Origin: Tenacibaculum sp. 190524A02b | GTDB lineage: Bacteria > Bacteroidota > Bacteroidia > Flavobacteriales > Flavobacteriaceae | Assembly (NCBI RefSeq): GCF_964036645.1 | Contig: NZ_OZ038525.1 | Span: forward strand, 1,163,501 to 1,227,500 | Direction: 5' to 3' | DNA length: 64,000 nucleotides | Shown: piece by piece, positions 8,938 through 18,998 of the stretch | Position numbering within the stretch: position 1 is the first letter of the stretch | Layout of the letters: each line of letters starts with the position of its first letter | Notes under the pieces: model-generated | What the model was told of the DNA's origin: nothing | Database searches by the model: none | What the model saw: the letters and a program-made list of their open reading frames with translations, nothing else | Translations under genes and position numbers: made by a program

Positions 8938-10059
8938 TTAGTTTAATTGTAATACAGCCTTAAAAGTAGCATTTGTTTTATGAATGGTTAACAGGTGCTT
9001 GTTTGGATATAATAAATCCAATCGATGCTGTAGGTTTTCTAAACCAATACCTTTGCTAGTGTTATTGTCAGTATCATCAAAATTATTATCAATACTAAAC
9101 AACACTTCTTTGTCTTTACCTTGAAGATCAATCTGTATATAAGCATCTTCTGTTAAGGTTTCTACACCGTGCTTAAAGGCATTTTCTAAGAGAATAATAA
9201 ACAACAAAGGAGCCACTTTTACATCACTTTCTATGGTGTGTGCAAAATTAATAACCACATTTTTATGATGTCTTATTTTATGCAAATCAATATAGTTTTG
9301 CAAATAAGCAACTTCCTCTTTTAAAGAAACCAATTCTTTCTTCCCTTCATAAATAGTATACCGCATCATGTCAGAAAGTTTTAAAATAACCTCTGGAGCC
9401 TGATGAGAATTTTGAACGGTTAATGAATATAAGTTGTTAAGTGTGTTAAAAAAGAAATGTGGATTTACTTGTGCTTTTAATAAAGCTAATTCAGCTTTCG
9501 ATTTTTCATTTTGCAAGCTTTTAATCCATTTGTATTGTTCATACAACCATAGTCCAATCAAAATAGGTATAGGAATAATTAGTAAAGGAATAAATAACTC
9601 ATGTTTTAGTTTTGAATAAAGTTCAGTCTCGTGTTGAAAGAATCTAAAGTAACTAAATAATAAGAGTAGAGAAATATAATATGCAACAATGGTTTTTCCG
9701 TATTTCTGCACAAACTTTGGTAATAAAAGATGCGCAATACCCAACCAAATGAATAAAAGTATCACTAAGCTTAACGGATTATCTGGATAATTGATTCTTT
9801 CGTCTATAATCAATAGAACAATAAAACTTATTAATAAAGCCAAAAGCTTTAAAAGTATAATTTTATGTTTCTTTAAAAAGGAAATATGATAGACCATTAC
9901 AGAAATAATGCCCCACCAAACACCTCCAAAAATGGTAGTTTCTATAGGACGGTCTTTAGGTAGAATAATAAACCCGATATGTTCTAATATATATATCAAA
10001 GGAACTACAATAACGAGTCCTATACTGAATGCTTTTAATATTTTGTTGAATTGTGGCAC
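8938..10059 (-). CDS. LytS-type membrane sensor histidine kinase
   Basis: This 373-residue kinase has a longer membrane part than the other pairs, with about six hydrophobic segments up to residue 177. The His box is AQVNPHFFFNTLNN (His201), a variant with FFF in place of FLF. The ATPase region shows LLENAFKHGVE and GIGLENLQHRL. It heads the operon with the downstream LytTR regulator. A shorter hydrophilic input region means the stimulus is probably sensed in or at the membrane, which would fit a transporter-linked role, but nothing in the sequence proves that. Confidence 0.92.
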   Translation of the reverse strand: MPQFNKILKAFSIGLVIVVPLIYILEHIGFIILPKDRPIETTIFGGVWWGIISVMVYHISFLKKHKIILLKLLALLISFIVLLIIDERINYPDNPLSLVILLFIWLGIAHLLLPKFVQKYGKTIVAYYISLLLLFSYFRFFQHETELYSKLKHELFIPLLIIPIPILIGLWLYEQYKWIKSLQNEKSKAELALLKAQVNPHFFFNTLNNLYSLTVQNSHQAPEVILKLSDMMRYTIYEGKKELVSLKEEVAYLQNYIDLHKIRHHKNVVINFAHTIESDVKVAPLLFIILLENAFKHGVETLTEDAYIQIDLQGKDKEVLFSIDNNFDDTDNNTSKGIGLENLQHRLDLLYPNKHLLTIHKTNATFKAVLQLN

Positions 10060-10062
10060 GTT

Positions 10063-10284
10063 TTATATGTACTTAAATAGAAGTTCAAAAATAAAGAGAA
10101 GTGTAAAGGTAATGTAACAATTTTGATGAATAGGATGTTTTTCTGTACAAACAAATACTTTTTTATGCCGAGTAAGATTTATGGTTTTAAAAGCCGTATT
10201 GAAATGAAGAATGTTCCTGTTGGTCAAATAAATTCGTCCCTCTTTTAAAATAGGTTCTAAGTTCGTTGAAAAATTAGAAAACAT
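10063..10284 (-). other. Small open frame of doubtful coding status
   Basis: A 73-codon frame lies between the kinase and the ABC transporter genes, on the kinase strand. It contains a plausible soluble start (LEPILKEGRIYLTNRNILHFN) and a hydrophobic tail (FTLLFIFELLF). It resembles no family that I can name. It occupies most of the divergent intergenic region, where the promoters of both operons must lie, so it may be a chance frame or a decayed gene. The three-base gap to the kinase start would allow co-translation if real. Confidence 0.25.
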
Positions 10285-10289
10285 AGAAC

Positions 10290-11168
10290 ATGAACACCTT
10301 AAAAATTCAAGATATCAGCAAAGAATATCCTAATGGGGTAAAGGCGTTGAACCAAGTAGCTTTAACAATTACAAACGGATTATTCGGATTACTAGGACCT
10401 AATGGAGCTGGAAAATCATCTTTAATGCGAACCATTGCTACTTTACAAGAACCTACTTCAGGAAGTATTTTTTTTAATGACGTAGACATTGTGAAGAGTC
10501 CGCAGTTTTTACGAAGTCAATTAGGCTATTTACCACAAGAATTTGGAGTGTATCCAAAAATAAGCGCCCAAGATTTATTGAATCACTTGGCTGTTTTAAA
10601 AGGAATCACGAATACCCAAGAAAGAAAAGAGCAGGTAACCGCTTTGTTGCAACAAACCAACTTGTATCAACATAGAAAAAAATCGGTACATACCTTTTCT
10701 GGAGGAATGCGACAACGTTTTGGAATTGCACAAGCTTTGTTAGGAAATCCACAGTTGATTATTGTTGACGAGCCTACAGCTGGATTAGATCCTGAAGAAC
10801 GCAATCGATTTTTAAACTTGTTAAGTGAAATAGGGGAGAACGTGATTGTGATTCTATCTACTCATATTGTAGAAGATGTACGCGATTTATGTCAAAACAT
10901 GGCCATACTTCAGCAAGGAAAAATTATAACGCAAGGAAATCCAATGGAACTAACCTATAGTTTAAAAGGAAAAACATGGATTAAAACCATTGCTAAAGAA
11001 GAACTAGCAGTATACCAAGATTCATTTCAGGTACTTAGTACTCGATTGGTCTCCGGAAAAACACAAATTCAAGTGTATTCAGAAACACCTTTAAATGGTA
11101 AATTCAAACTGTATACACCAGATTTAGAAAGTGTTTACTTTAAAAAATTACAACAAGTTTCCTCTTAA
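10290..11168 (+). CDS. ABC transporter ATP-binding protein
   Basis: 292 residues with a complete ABC ATPase: Walker A GPNGAGKS (residues 36-43), Q-loop LPQEFG, signature FSGGMRQR (136-143), Walker B LIIVDEP (156-162), D-loop and switch His (STHIVEDV). The C-terminal 80 residues are an accessory domain. It couples ATP hydrolysis to the membrane protein encoded 10 bases downstream. ABC ATPases of this type pair with ABC-2 permeases. Because the partner permease is fused to a peptidase, the exported substrate may be a peptide, which is inference. Confidence 0.93.
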   Translation: MNTLKIQDISKEYPNGVKALNQVALTITNGLFGLLGPNGAGKSSLMRTIATLQEPTSGSIFFNDVDIVKSPQFLRSQLGYLPQEFGVYPKISAQDLLNHLAVLKGITNTQERKEQVTALLQQTNLYQHRKKSVHTFSGGMRQRFGIAQALLGNPQLIIVDEPTAGLDPEERNRFLNLLSEIGENVIVILSTHIVEDVRDLCQNMAILQQGKIITQGNPMELTYSLKGKTWIKTIAKEELAVYQDSFQVLSTRLVSGKTQIQVYSETPLNGKFKLYTPDLESVYFKKLQQVSS

Positions 11169-11178
11169 AACTCTTCAT

Positions 11179-14100
11179 ATGCTATTCCACTTATTAAAAT
11201 TTGAAATACAATATCAATTAAAACAAAGAGCACTCATTGCTTTTAGTATCCTGTTTGCATTTTTAGGATATACACTAGGATCTCAAGGATTTTCTAACAA
11301 AGTAGCTTTTAATTCTAATTATGAAATCAACTATGACGTAGGCTTACTAAGCTTAGGAAGTGTGTTTATTGTGATGTTTTTTGCTATTAGCGGATTTTTA
11401 AGAGACAAACACCATAAAACCGATGCATTGGTATTTACCAGTTCTTTAAGGAAAATACAGTTTTTTGTGAGTCGATTTTTAGGCGTATATCTATTTTCAT
11501 TACTCACATTTAGTGCCTGTTTTATAGGCTGGTATTTAGGAACTCAAAATCCAGCTTTAGATGCCAGTAGATTGTTAGATTTCAATGTGTTTTCCTATCT
11601 AAATACATGGTTGTTATTTGCGGCACCTAATCTTTTTATCGTAACTGCTATTGTAAGTTCAGTAGCTTTGTTAACTCAAAATAATATCGCAACCTATGCA
11701 AGCGCTATAGGTATTTACGGACTCTATTTTTTAACAGCTTTATTTTTTAATTCACCTTTATTGGCAGGAGAAGTGAATGCTTCCGCAGAGACCATGCAAA
11801 TGGCAGCAATAGGAGATCCCTTTGGATTATCAGCCTTTCTAGAACAAACGCAATTTTGGACACCCGCCGAGAAGAATACCCAACAATTAGCGCTATCTGG
11901 ATACTTCTTAGCTAATCGACTTTTTTGGTTGGGTTTTACAAGTATCCTTTTGTTCGTTTCTTATAGTTTCTTTTCCTATAAAATTTCAGAAAGAAAAAAG
12001 AAAAGCAGAGCTATCAAAACGGAAAAGGAAACAGCCTTAGTACCATATCGAATCATAAAAGCACCACAATATTCTTTTAAACATAGTTGGAATAGTTTTG
12101 TATCTCAATTAAAAATGGAATTGAATGCGGTACGCAAGAACCTTCCCTTTTTAGCCATTATAGGCATGTGGATTGTAATTGTATTTATTGAAATTTATTC
12201 ACGTATCAATCAAGGAGGAACTTATAATGAAAGTCTGTATCCAACTACAAGTTTGTTGGTATGGCTAATTAAAGACCCTTTGCCATATATAAGTATTCTA
12301 GCGGTAGTTTTTTATGGGGGAGAACTTATTTGGAGAGAAAAAGAAACAAAATTCGACGGGATATTGTATGGTACACCCGCACCAACCTCAGTATTTTTCT
12401 TGGCAAAAACCGTTGCATTGATCTTATTACCATGCTTATTAATATGTATTAGTATTTTAATAGCTATAGGATTTCAAATACAGTTAGGATACGAATTCTT
12501 AGATTTCACCACCTATGCTTCCCTTTTTTATTTTAGTGGAGTAGGTATCCTTTTTTATATTTTACTTAGTGTATTTATGCAAAGTGTTTTTCCGAATAAA
12601 TACTTCGGAATGACAGCTGTTGGCGTCTTTATTTTACTTTTTAACACTTCTATTTTAGGAATCGAAAATCCTTTATTTAGAATAGGAGTATTGCCTAAAG
12701 TAGAACATACACTAATGAACGGATTTAGCGATACGGTAAAAGAATTTCATTATTATGCCATTACTTGGTTAAGCTTGGCTGTGATACTCACCTTAGTAGC
12801 CTATAAATTATGGCAACGAAACAGTTCTTTTTCCTTTAAAAATCAATGGATTAATTTACAGAAACCATGGAAAAAGTGGCAATTGATTGCTTTAAGTCTT
12901 TTAGGAATTCTTTTTTTATCAAGTGCTTCGGCAGTGTATTATAACTCACAGGTGATTGGCAATTTTGAAACTAGTGAAGTTATCTTAGACAAGCGTGAAG
13001 CTTATGAGCGTATGTATAAACAATACGATACACCGAGACAATTAATTCCGGTAGACATGAAAACAGAGATTCATTTGTTTCCAAAAGAAGAGGCGTATAC
13101 AGTAAAAGTAAACTATGTATTAGAAAATAGAGGAGGGGTAGCTGTTGAAAATTTATTGATTACGGAAGTTATTCCTACCTTAAATATGCAACTAGAAAAA
13201 GGAAGGTTGAAAAAGGACGATACTATACACGAAGTAAAGCTTTTTGAATTTGAAACACCAATTCAACCAAAGGAACGTATCAACTATAGTTATGAGATTC
13301 AATACACTAAAAAAGGATTTGAACAAAACAACAATTTCGTAAAAAACGGAACCTTTTTAATGCGAAATAACTTCGATCCGATTTTAGGCTATAGCACTTC
13401 TTATGAGGTTCAAAGTGCTTATGAGCGTTCTCAAAGAAATTTACCAAAAAGAGCAACTGCATTAGAGAGCGATAATCATTTTCATAGTGAAGATGAAGGT
13501 TATATAAAAATACCTATTGAAACGGTGATTTCAACATCCAAAGAACAAACGGCCATTGCTCCGGGAGATTTGGTAAAGCAATGGGAAGAAGGAGAACGCA
13601 ACTATTATCAATATAAAATAGCAGGTAATGCGATTCCGTTTTTGGCGTATTTCTCAGCAGCTTATACAACTACTCAAGAAGAGTACAAAGGGATTGATAT
13701 TGAACAATATTATCATCAAAACCATGATTATAATGTAGAACTGATTTCAGAGAGCACACGACAAACCATAGACTATTGTCAGCAATACTTTGGAAAGTTT
13801 CCGTACAATCATGTTCGAATTGCTGAGGTACCAGGACATTGGAGATTTGGAGGCATTGCCTTACCCGGAACCATTGCTATGGTAGCAGATAACTTGCATT
13901 TGATTGATGTAAGTGAAAATCCTGATTTTAATTTGGTAGCCAAACGAACCATTCATGAAGTAGCACATCAATATTGGGGACATTTACTAACGCCTAAAAA
14001 TGTAGACGGTGGTGGATTGATTACTGAAGGATTGGCCAAGTATACCGAAGCCGTGGTGTTAGAAAAAATGTATGGTAAAAAAGCCTTATGGCAATTGAGT

Positions 14101-14733
14101 AAAACAGCCAATCAACGTTATTTCTCTGGAAGATCCTATGCTACTCAAGTTGAGAATCCCTTGTATATAGAGCAAGGACAATCGCATTTGTTATATGGAA
14201 AATCGTTGATTTCTTTATTGGCCTTAAAAGACTTGGTTGGAGAAGAAAAAATGAATCAAGCCATTAAAAATGTAGTAGATAGGTTTAAAGATCTAGATGA
14301 GCCTCAAGTCTTATCTATTGATTTGTTAAATGAATTTTATCAAATCACACCGAAAGAGTACCATCATTTAATAGATGATTGGTTTCAAAAAATCATCCGT
14401 TATGATTTAAAGATTAGCTCTTCTAAAACAGAAAAACTAGCAGATACTTCCTATCAAACTACGTTAAATGTTAGCGTCAAACGTTTTGAAATATTTTCGG
14501 ATAGTAGTGAGGAAGAAACTACGATAAATGAGCCTATTTCTATTGGATTTTTTGATAAACAGGTGCAATCGGCTAATAAAAAAGAGATATTATATCTACA
14601 AAGTCATCATATAAATTCGAATGAAACTGAGATTATTCTAAAGACATCTAAAAAGCCAAAATTCATAGTCATAGATCCGTATGGATATCGACCGGAAAAA
14701 GATAAGGTGGATAATGTAATAGTTGTTAATTAA
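11179..14733 (+). CDS. ABC-2 type permease fused to an M1-family aminopeptidase domain
   Basis: I choose the ATG at 11179 (1184 residues); the longer open frame overlaps the ATPase gene and lacks support. The first two thirds contain at least twelve hydrophobic segments in two blocks, each starting with a short amphipathic helix (LLKFEIQYQLKQRALIAF; QLKMELNAVRKNLPFLAI), as in a tandem ABC-2 permease. The last 550 residues are extracytoplasmic and hold an M1 gluzincin domain: HEVAH at about residue 926 and a zinc-ligand Glu 18 residues after the second His (ITEGLAKY). The substrate-binding GGIALPG segment before it resembles the GxMEN region, with altered residues. Such permease/M1 fusions occur in Bacteroidota; their substrate is not established. 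Confidence 0.88.
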   Translation: MLFHLLKFEIQYQLKQRALIAFSILFAFLGYTLGSQGFSNKVAFNSNYEINYDVGLLSLGSVFIVMFFAISGFLRDKHHKTDALVFTSSLRKIQFFVSRFLGVYLFSLLTFSACFIGWYLGTQNPALDASRLLDFNVFSYLNTWLLFAAPNLFIVTAIVSSVALLTQNNIATYASAIGIYGLYFLTALFFNSPLLAGEVNASAETMQMAAIGDPFGLSAFLEQTQFWTPAEKNTQQLALSGYFLANRLFWLGFTSILLFVSYSFFSYKISERKKKSRAIKTEKETALVPYRIIKAPQYSFKHSWNSFVSQLKMELNAVRKNLPFLAIIGMWIVIVFIEIYSRINQGGTYNESLYPTTSLLVWLIKDPLPYISILAVVFYGGELIWREKETKFDGILYGTPAPTSVFFLAKTVALILLPCLLICISILIAIGFQIQLGYEFLDFTTYASLFYFSGVGILFYILLSVFMQSVFPNKYFGMTAVGVFILLFNTSILGIENPLFRIGVLPKVEHTLMNGFSDTVKEFHYYAITWLSLAVILTLVAYKLWQRNSSFSFKNQWINLQKPWKKWQLIALSLLGILFLSSASAVYYNSQVIGNFETSEVILDKREAYERMYKQYDTPRQLIPVDMKTEIHLFPKEEAYTVKVNYVLENRGGVAVENLLITEVIPTLNMQLEKGRLKKDDTIHEVKLFEFETPIQPKERINYSYEIQYTKKGFEQNNNFVKNGTFLMRNNFDPILGYSTSYEVQSAYERSQRNLPKRATALESDNHFHSEDEGYIKIPIETVISTSKEQTAIAPGDLVKQWEEGERNYYQYKIAGNAIPFLAYFSAAYTTTQEEYKGIDIEQYYHQNHDYNVELISESTRQTIDYCQQYFGKFPYNHVRIAEVPGHWRFGGIALPGTIAMVADNLHLIDVSENPDFNLVAKRTIHEVAHQYWGHLLTPKNVDGGGLITEGLAKYTEAVVLEKMYGKKALWQLSKTANQRYFSGRSYATQVENPLYIEQGQSHLLYGKSLISLLALKDLVGEEKMNQAIKNVVDRFKDLDEPQVLSIDLLNEFYQITPKEYHHLIDDWFQKIIRYDLKISSSKTEKLADTSYQTTLNVSVKRFEIFSDSSEEETTINEPISIGFFDKQVQSANKKEILYLQSHHINSNETEIILKTSKKPKFIVIDPYGYRPEKDKVDNVIVVN

Positions 14734-15385
14734 TAAATACTTAAGTTAACTATAATGCGAAAAAATATTAGAAAATCTTTGTAGAAATAATAGTCGAAAA
14801 AACAAATAGTTTAGCTTTTTATTGAGCTAAACTATTAACTTATATGGTAAAGAGAATAAGTATTTAAACCTAAAGAGGCACTTGAGTATAGTAAACTAGA
14901 AAAAAAATTAACGATAGTATGATATATCACATCTCCTCTATTTAACATAATATTAATTATAGTACAATTATACAGTGATTTCTGTATAACCGTTTTTCAG
15001 GCTATTTAGCATAATATCAGATATAACGTCTTTAGACTTATATCGGCAGATATTATGTTAAAAGAAATCGACTTTAGGGAGATTCATGAATTCCTTTAAA
15101 AAACAATTAGAATAGCGTGAACTAAATTACGCCTCATTAACTACTTTGTTTATTTGATAACTATAATTCTCTATTATGTTAAGTGTTTTTGGCTTTCGTT
15201 TAAATTGAATATTCTGTACTAGGATTCATAATTTTTCAAATACGCGATTCTCACGGATTAAGATTTTAGATTTATAAGGAAAGTCATTTGTAGCTATAAT
15301 GTAGCTATAATTTGCCATATTGCAATTTATTTATAACACAATTATCCATCGTTTGAAATTTAAAAAAATCAATCATGTAAAAAAC
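14734..15385. other. 652 bp without an intact gene
   Basis: This AT-rich gap holds a perfect 12-bp stem hairpin (listed separately), a tandem copy of GTAGCTATAAT near 15290-15311, and a possible coding remnant on the minus strand (15127-15318): a frame of 64 codons that reads well apart from one in-frame TGA (…IRENRVFEKL, stop, ILVQNIQFKRKPKTLN…). I could not assign that remnant to a family. No other convincing feature was seen. Confidence 0.5.
14805..14836. terminator. Perfect inverted repeat, probable transcription terminator
   Basis: A 12-bp perfect stem (AATAGTTTAGCT / AGCTAAACTATT) encloses an 8-nt loop. On the minus strand it is followed by a T-rich tract (plus-strand AAAAAAC before the left arm). 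It lies about 70 bp past the permease-M1 stop codon. It could end that transcript or act on both strands. The stem is AT-rich, so strength is uncertain. Confidence 0.5.
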
Positions 15386-18300
15386 TTATTCCTTTTTCTT
15401 CTTTTTTGCTTTCTTCATGGAAACTTTAAAATCATCCACAGTTCCATGTAATTTTAAATTTAAGTATTTTACTTTCTTATTAGGATCGAGTTCTATAATT
15501 TCATCCTCTTCTTCTTTATTTCCACTATTTTTTTTACTACTAAATAATTTATACCAAACAGCTTTTCTAACGGTTTTCCATGGAATTCTTAAGTAATATT
15601 CAATATTATTATTCAAATCTTGTGTCCCAGATAATTCCATATGTCCTAATGTAGATTCAATCGTCATATTAGGAATCGTTATGCGTCCGTTATGTATATC
15701 AATATGATTTTGAATGGTATCAAACTTGATATTGTTCAAGTTTTTATCTCCCATATAACTAGACAACAATTTCATAGGTTCATAATTCTGTAATTTACCG
15801 TTAAAAACTTTTACATCCATGTGAACTTCTGATTGATCTAGATCTGGGACTAAATCAGGATAAATTCTAATTTTTCCAGTTATGTTAGAAGAAACATGTC
15901 CTTTTAAATTATCAGAAACCAAATGATCTTGTCCAAAATTTTCAAACTTAAATAAGAACTTATCCAAATCAATTTTAGTGGTTTTTATATTAGGTTTCAG
16001 GTAAATTTTCTTCGGATTACTACCGTTAAAATAACCAGACATATTAAAATTACCACCAGCGGCATTCATATGTAAGGTATCTACATGAATATAATGATTC
16101 TGAGTTGTCCGTAATTTTGCTTTTATATCTTGTAAATGAATTCGTTGATACATAAAATAATCTACATCTACATCAAATTTCATATCCGTAAATGGTAGCT
16201 CATACAAGTTAAAAGCATCTGCGTGTGCTGGAACATCCGCAGTTTTTGATTTTACCGTTATGGTTGCCTTTTCAGTTGGTTTATCAGGAGGAAATAGTTG
16301 GTCATAATCAATATAATTTGCTCTGAAACTGAGGTGATTGTCTCGTTTTTTAATCGCTTCATCATCTCCTAAATAATAGTTCAAGCCAATATTAAAAGAA
16401 GTTCTTCCTATTTTACCTATAAAATCTTTCACTACAAGATGATCATCTTCATAATGAAAATCACCTGTAAAGTGTTCAAATCGTAATGGATGTACATGCA
16501 TTTTGGTATTCAGCTTGTCCAATTCTAAATCTATAGAGTGTAATGCTGATGCTTTATAATGCATACTAGAATTCACATGCAATTCCAGTTTTTCAAATTC
16601 TTCATGTCTATATTCTTCAGGAACATAATTTTCACCTTGATACGAGAAAATGTCTTCCAAACGCAATAAGTCTGAAGTTAAGGTAATATCTAAATCTACA
16701 TCACCATTCAATTCTTTTTGCATCCAAAAACCATAATTATGCACCAATCCGTTAAAATGAAAATCAGAATCATCAATAAAACCTGTAAAATCTTTGATTT
16801 TAAGATCTTCATCATCGATTAATACATCTACATGAAAATCGTGTAATTTATGTGGATAATGCTTTAATTTCGCGTTAAGACTGTCTACAAAAAACTCTCC
16901 TTTCGGCAAATATTTATTTTCGGTAAAGGCCTTTGCTGAGGATTTAAATGAAAATCCAGCAGTTAAATCTTTAATTTGCTCATCTATACCTGTTTTTATA
17001 CTATCAGTCGTAGAAAATTGTGTAAGTTCGGCAATATCTAATAGGTTCGATTTGATATCTAAATGCGTAACGACGAGTGTATCTGTATGATGTACAATAG
17101 CAGGTAGATCTGACAAATACCCTGTTATTGAAATATCAGAATTTCCTAAAAGCATATCAAATTGATTAATTGTCGCTTTTTTCCCATTCATTTCTATATG
17201 TGCATTCAGTTTTTTTAATGGCGCAGGAAGATCTTTGGAAGATAAACTGAGGCTATCAATTTTTAACTCACTATAATACGCCTGATTCAATTTGCTGAGT
17301 GCTTGTTCTGGATTATCAATATCTACAATATCATGAAAATTCATTTTTAAGGAAACATTTCCTGATGCAATATCTACTTCACTTAAATTTAAAAAATCAG
17401 TTACAAATTCAAGATTAAAATCTGCATTTAATCGCATATCTATTTCTGGTTGATCAAAATTATTGATCACGACATTTCCTAGAATTTTTCCTTTCCCAAG
17501 TTTGGCAGTCATATCTTCCAGCGAAAATGTTGTGGTACGAGAACTTCGTTCCTTACCATTTGTAAAATGCCCTTTAAAACCAATATTTTTGACTCGCTTA
17601 CCTTTGTTGGTATTTTCTAAAAAAGCTTCACTTACACCAAAATTTACATCAAAAAAAGGTACTTGTTGATTCAATGTAGGGCCTTGAACTACTGCATTAA
17701 AATAAATTTTCCCTGCATTTTTATAACGTTCTAAAACAGGAATGAGATCCTCTGGAGCAAAGGCTATTAGCATATCAAAATTTGGCTTCGCTCCTTTTAT
17801 TATAAGATCAAGATCAAAATCATTTTTGGTATCTATTTTTCCTTCTAACTCAAAATCACCATGCTCCATAGTAACTCCAGAAGGTTCAATAGTAAGCAAT
17901 CCAGTATCTTTATTCAAACTAACATCCGTATGAACATCAAAGTGTTTGTGTTTTACATACGTAGTATCGCCATTACTAATTAAATTCATTTCAAACTTAG
18001 TATCTATATGTCCTGAAATTACTTCATTATCAATATTGAAACCACCATCTGCCTCATAAATAAATGTTTCTAAGTCTGTATTTTGACCTTCATCTTTTTT
18101 ATGAATATCTAAATTGTGTAATTTAATTTTTTGAAGTTTAAAATCTATGGGTTCTTCACTTTCTGTTTCATCAAATGGCTTTAATGCATTTAAAAGATTT
18201 AGACTTTTATCTTCATGAATTACAATATCAAAAAAACCTTCTTCTACAATTAAGGATTTAATGGTGTAATTTCCTTCTAAAATATCCCACAAATTAAATC

Positions 18301-18604
18301 CTACGTAGATATCTTTAACGTCCAGAATAACTGGTGAATTATCCTTTTTAGTTTCATTTATTTTTAGATCGTCTACTTTAAAAGAAATATTAGGAAAATT
18401 ACTGAAGAGTGATAAATGAGTCTCTCCTATATCAATAAAACCTTTGTGTTTTTTATTAAGCTCAGCTATTTGATCTTTAATAATACTGTTTTGTTTGGTG
18501 TTGATATATAACACTGTAGCACTGAGAAAAAATAATGGTAAAAGTATTACACAAGCTATAAATCGTAACCAGAATTTTCTTTTTTTAAAGGCTTGTAGTT
18601 TCAT
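15386..18604 (-). CDS. AsmA-like giant envelope protein
   Basis: The 1072-residue protein begins with a basic stretch and one transmembrane anchor (FIACVILLPLFFLSATVLYI), then the AsmA N-terminal pattern: IGETHLSLFSNFPNISFKVDDLKI, ILDVKDIYVGFNLWDILEGNYTIKSLIVEEG. The rest is a long series of beta-strand repeats ending in an AsmA C-terminal-like region (MTIESTLGHMELSGTQDLNNNIEYYLRIPWK) and a Lys-rich tail. Proteins of this superfamily bridge the inner and outer membranes and are implicated in lipid transport and outer-membrane homeostasis. The many DxDxxxT and DKLNTKMHVH-type strands fit an extended beta groove. It stands alone. Confidence 0.85.
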   Translation of the reverse strand: MKLQAFKKRKFWLRFIACVILLPLFFLSATVLYINTKQNSIIKDQIAELNKKHKGFIDIGETHLSLFSNFPNISFKVDDLKINETKKDNSPVILDVKDIYVGFNLWDILEGNYTIKSLIVEEGFFDIVIHEDKSLNLLNALKPFDETESEEPIDFKLQKIKLHNLDIHKKDEGQNTDLETFIYEADGGFNIDNEVISGHIDTKFEMNLISNGDTTYVKHKHFDVHTDVSLNKDTGLLTIEPSGVTMEHGDFELEGKIDTKNDFDLDLIIKGAKPNFDMLIAFAPEDLIPVLERYKNAGKIYFNAVVQGPTLNQQVPFFDVNFGVSEAFLENTNKGKRVKNIGFKGHFTNGKERSSRTTTFSLEDMTAKLGKGKILGNVVINNFDQPEIDMRLNADFNLEFVTDFLNLSEVDIASGNVSLKMNFHDIVDIDNPEQALSKLNQAYYSELKIDSLSLSSKDLPAPLKKLNAHIEMNGKKATINQFDMLLGNSDISITGYLSDLPAIVHHTDTLVVTHLDIKSNLLDIAELTQFSTTDSIKTGIDEQIKDLTAGFSFKSSAKAFTENKYLPKGEFFVDSLNAKLKHYPHKLHDFHVDVLIDDEDLKIKDFTGFIDDSDFHFNGLVHNYGFWMQKELNGDVDLDITLTSDLLRLEDIFSYQGENYVPEEYRHEEFEKLELHVNSSMHYKASALHSIDLELDKLNTKMHVHPLRFEHFTGDFHYEDDHLVVKDFIGKIGRTSFNIGLNYYLGDDEAIKKRDNHLSFRANYIDYDQLFPPDKPTEKATITVKSKTADVPAHADAFNLYELPFTDMKFDVDVDYFMYQRIHLQDIKAKLRTTQNHYIHVDTLHMNAAGGNFNMSGYFNGSNPKKIYLKPNIKTTKIDLDKFLFKFENFGQDHLVSDNLKGHVSSNITGKIRIYPDLVPDLDQSEVHMDVKVFNGKLQNYEPMKLLSSYMGDKNLNNIKFDTIQNHIDIHNGRITIPNMTIESTLGHMELSGTQDLNNNIEYYLRIPWKTVRKAVWYKLFSSKKNSGNKEEEDEIIELDPNKKVKYLNLKLHGTVDDFKVSMKKAKKKKKE

Positions 18605-18998
18605 AATACTTGTGGTTATTATAGCAGTATAAGCTTGTTAATAAATTACCTGTTGTGCACTTGGAGTAAAATTATGTCAATTCGAGTAATTTTTCGAAAT
18701 AAAATGGAGAAAAATTGTATCGAGAATAAGAATTTTAGTTCTGAATTAGTTCTCGATACGCTTTTTGTAGCTTCGCTAGCTACCTTCAATCAAAATATAT
18801 TTTGATTTTGCTAATTTCAAATACTCTAAATTCTTTCCTTTTTTATGATAAAAGGTATTAATGAATACATAAACAGCTATTTTTTAATGATAACAAGACA
18901 CTTTTTCCTTTATCATTTTATAGCATACGTTTATCATTCTTTTTTTTAAGCGGTGAATAATTGTAAGAGTTTTGAATTAAACTTTAAAACAATATAAT
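18605..18998. other. 394 bp intergenic region carrying a repeat element
   Basis: It holds one copy of the dispersed palindromic repeat family described below (about 18675-18780), followed at 18788-18807 by a separate 20-bp perfect palindrome with arms AATCAAAATA/TATTTTGATT. The last 60 bp should contain the promoter of the serine hydrolase gene, but I found no exact TAnnTTTG box. Confidence 0.5.
18675..18780 (+). repeat. Dispersed palindromic repeat, family A, copy 1
   Basis: Begins TGTCAATTCGAGTA and contains perfect 10-bp inverted arms GTATCGAGAA (18717) and TTCTCGATAC (18750). The right-hand end is not well preserved. Confidence 0.7.
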
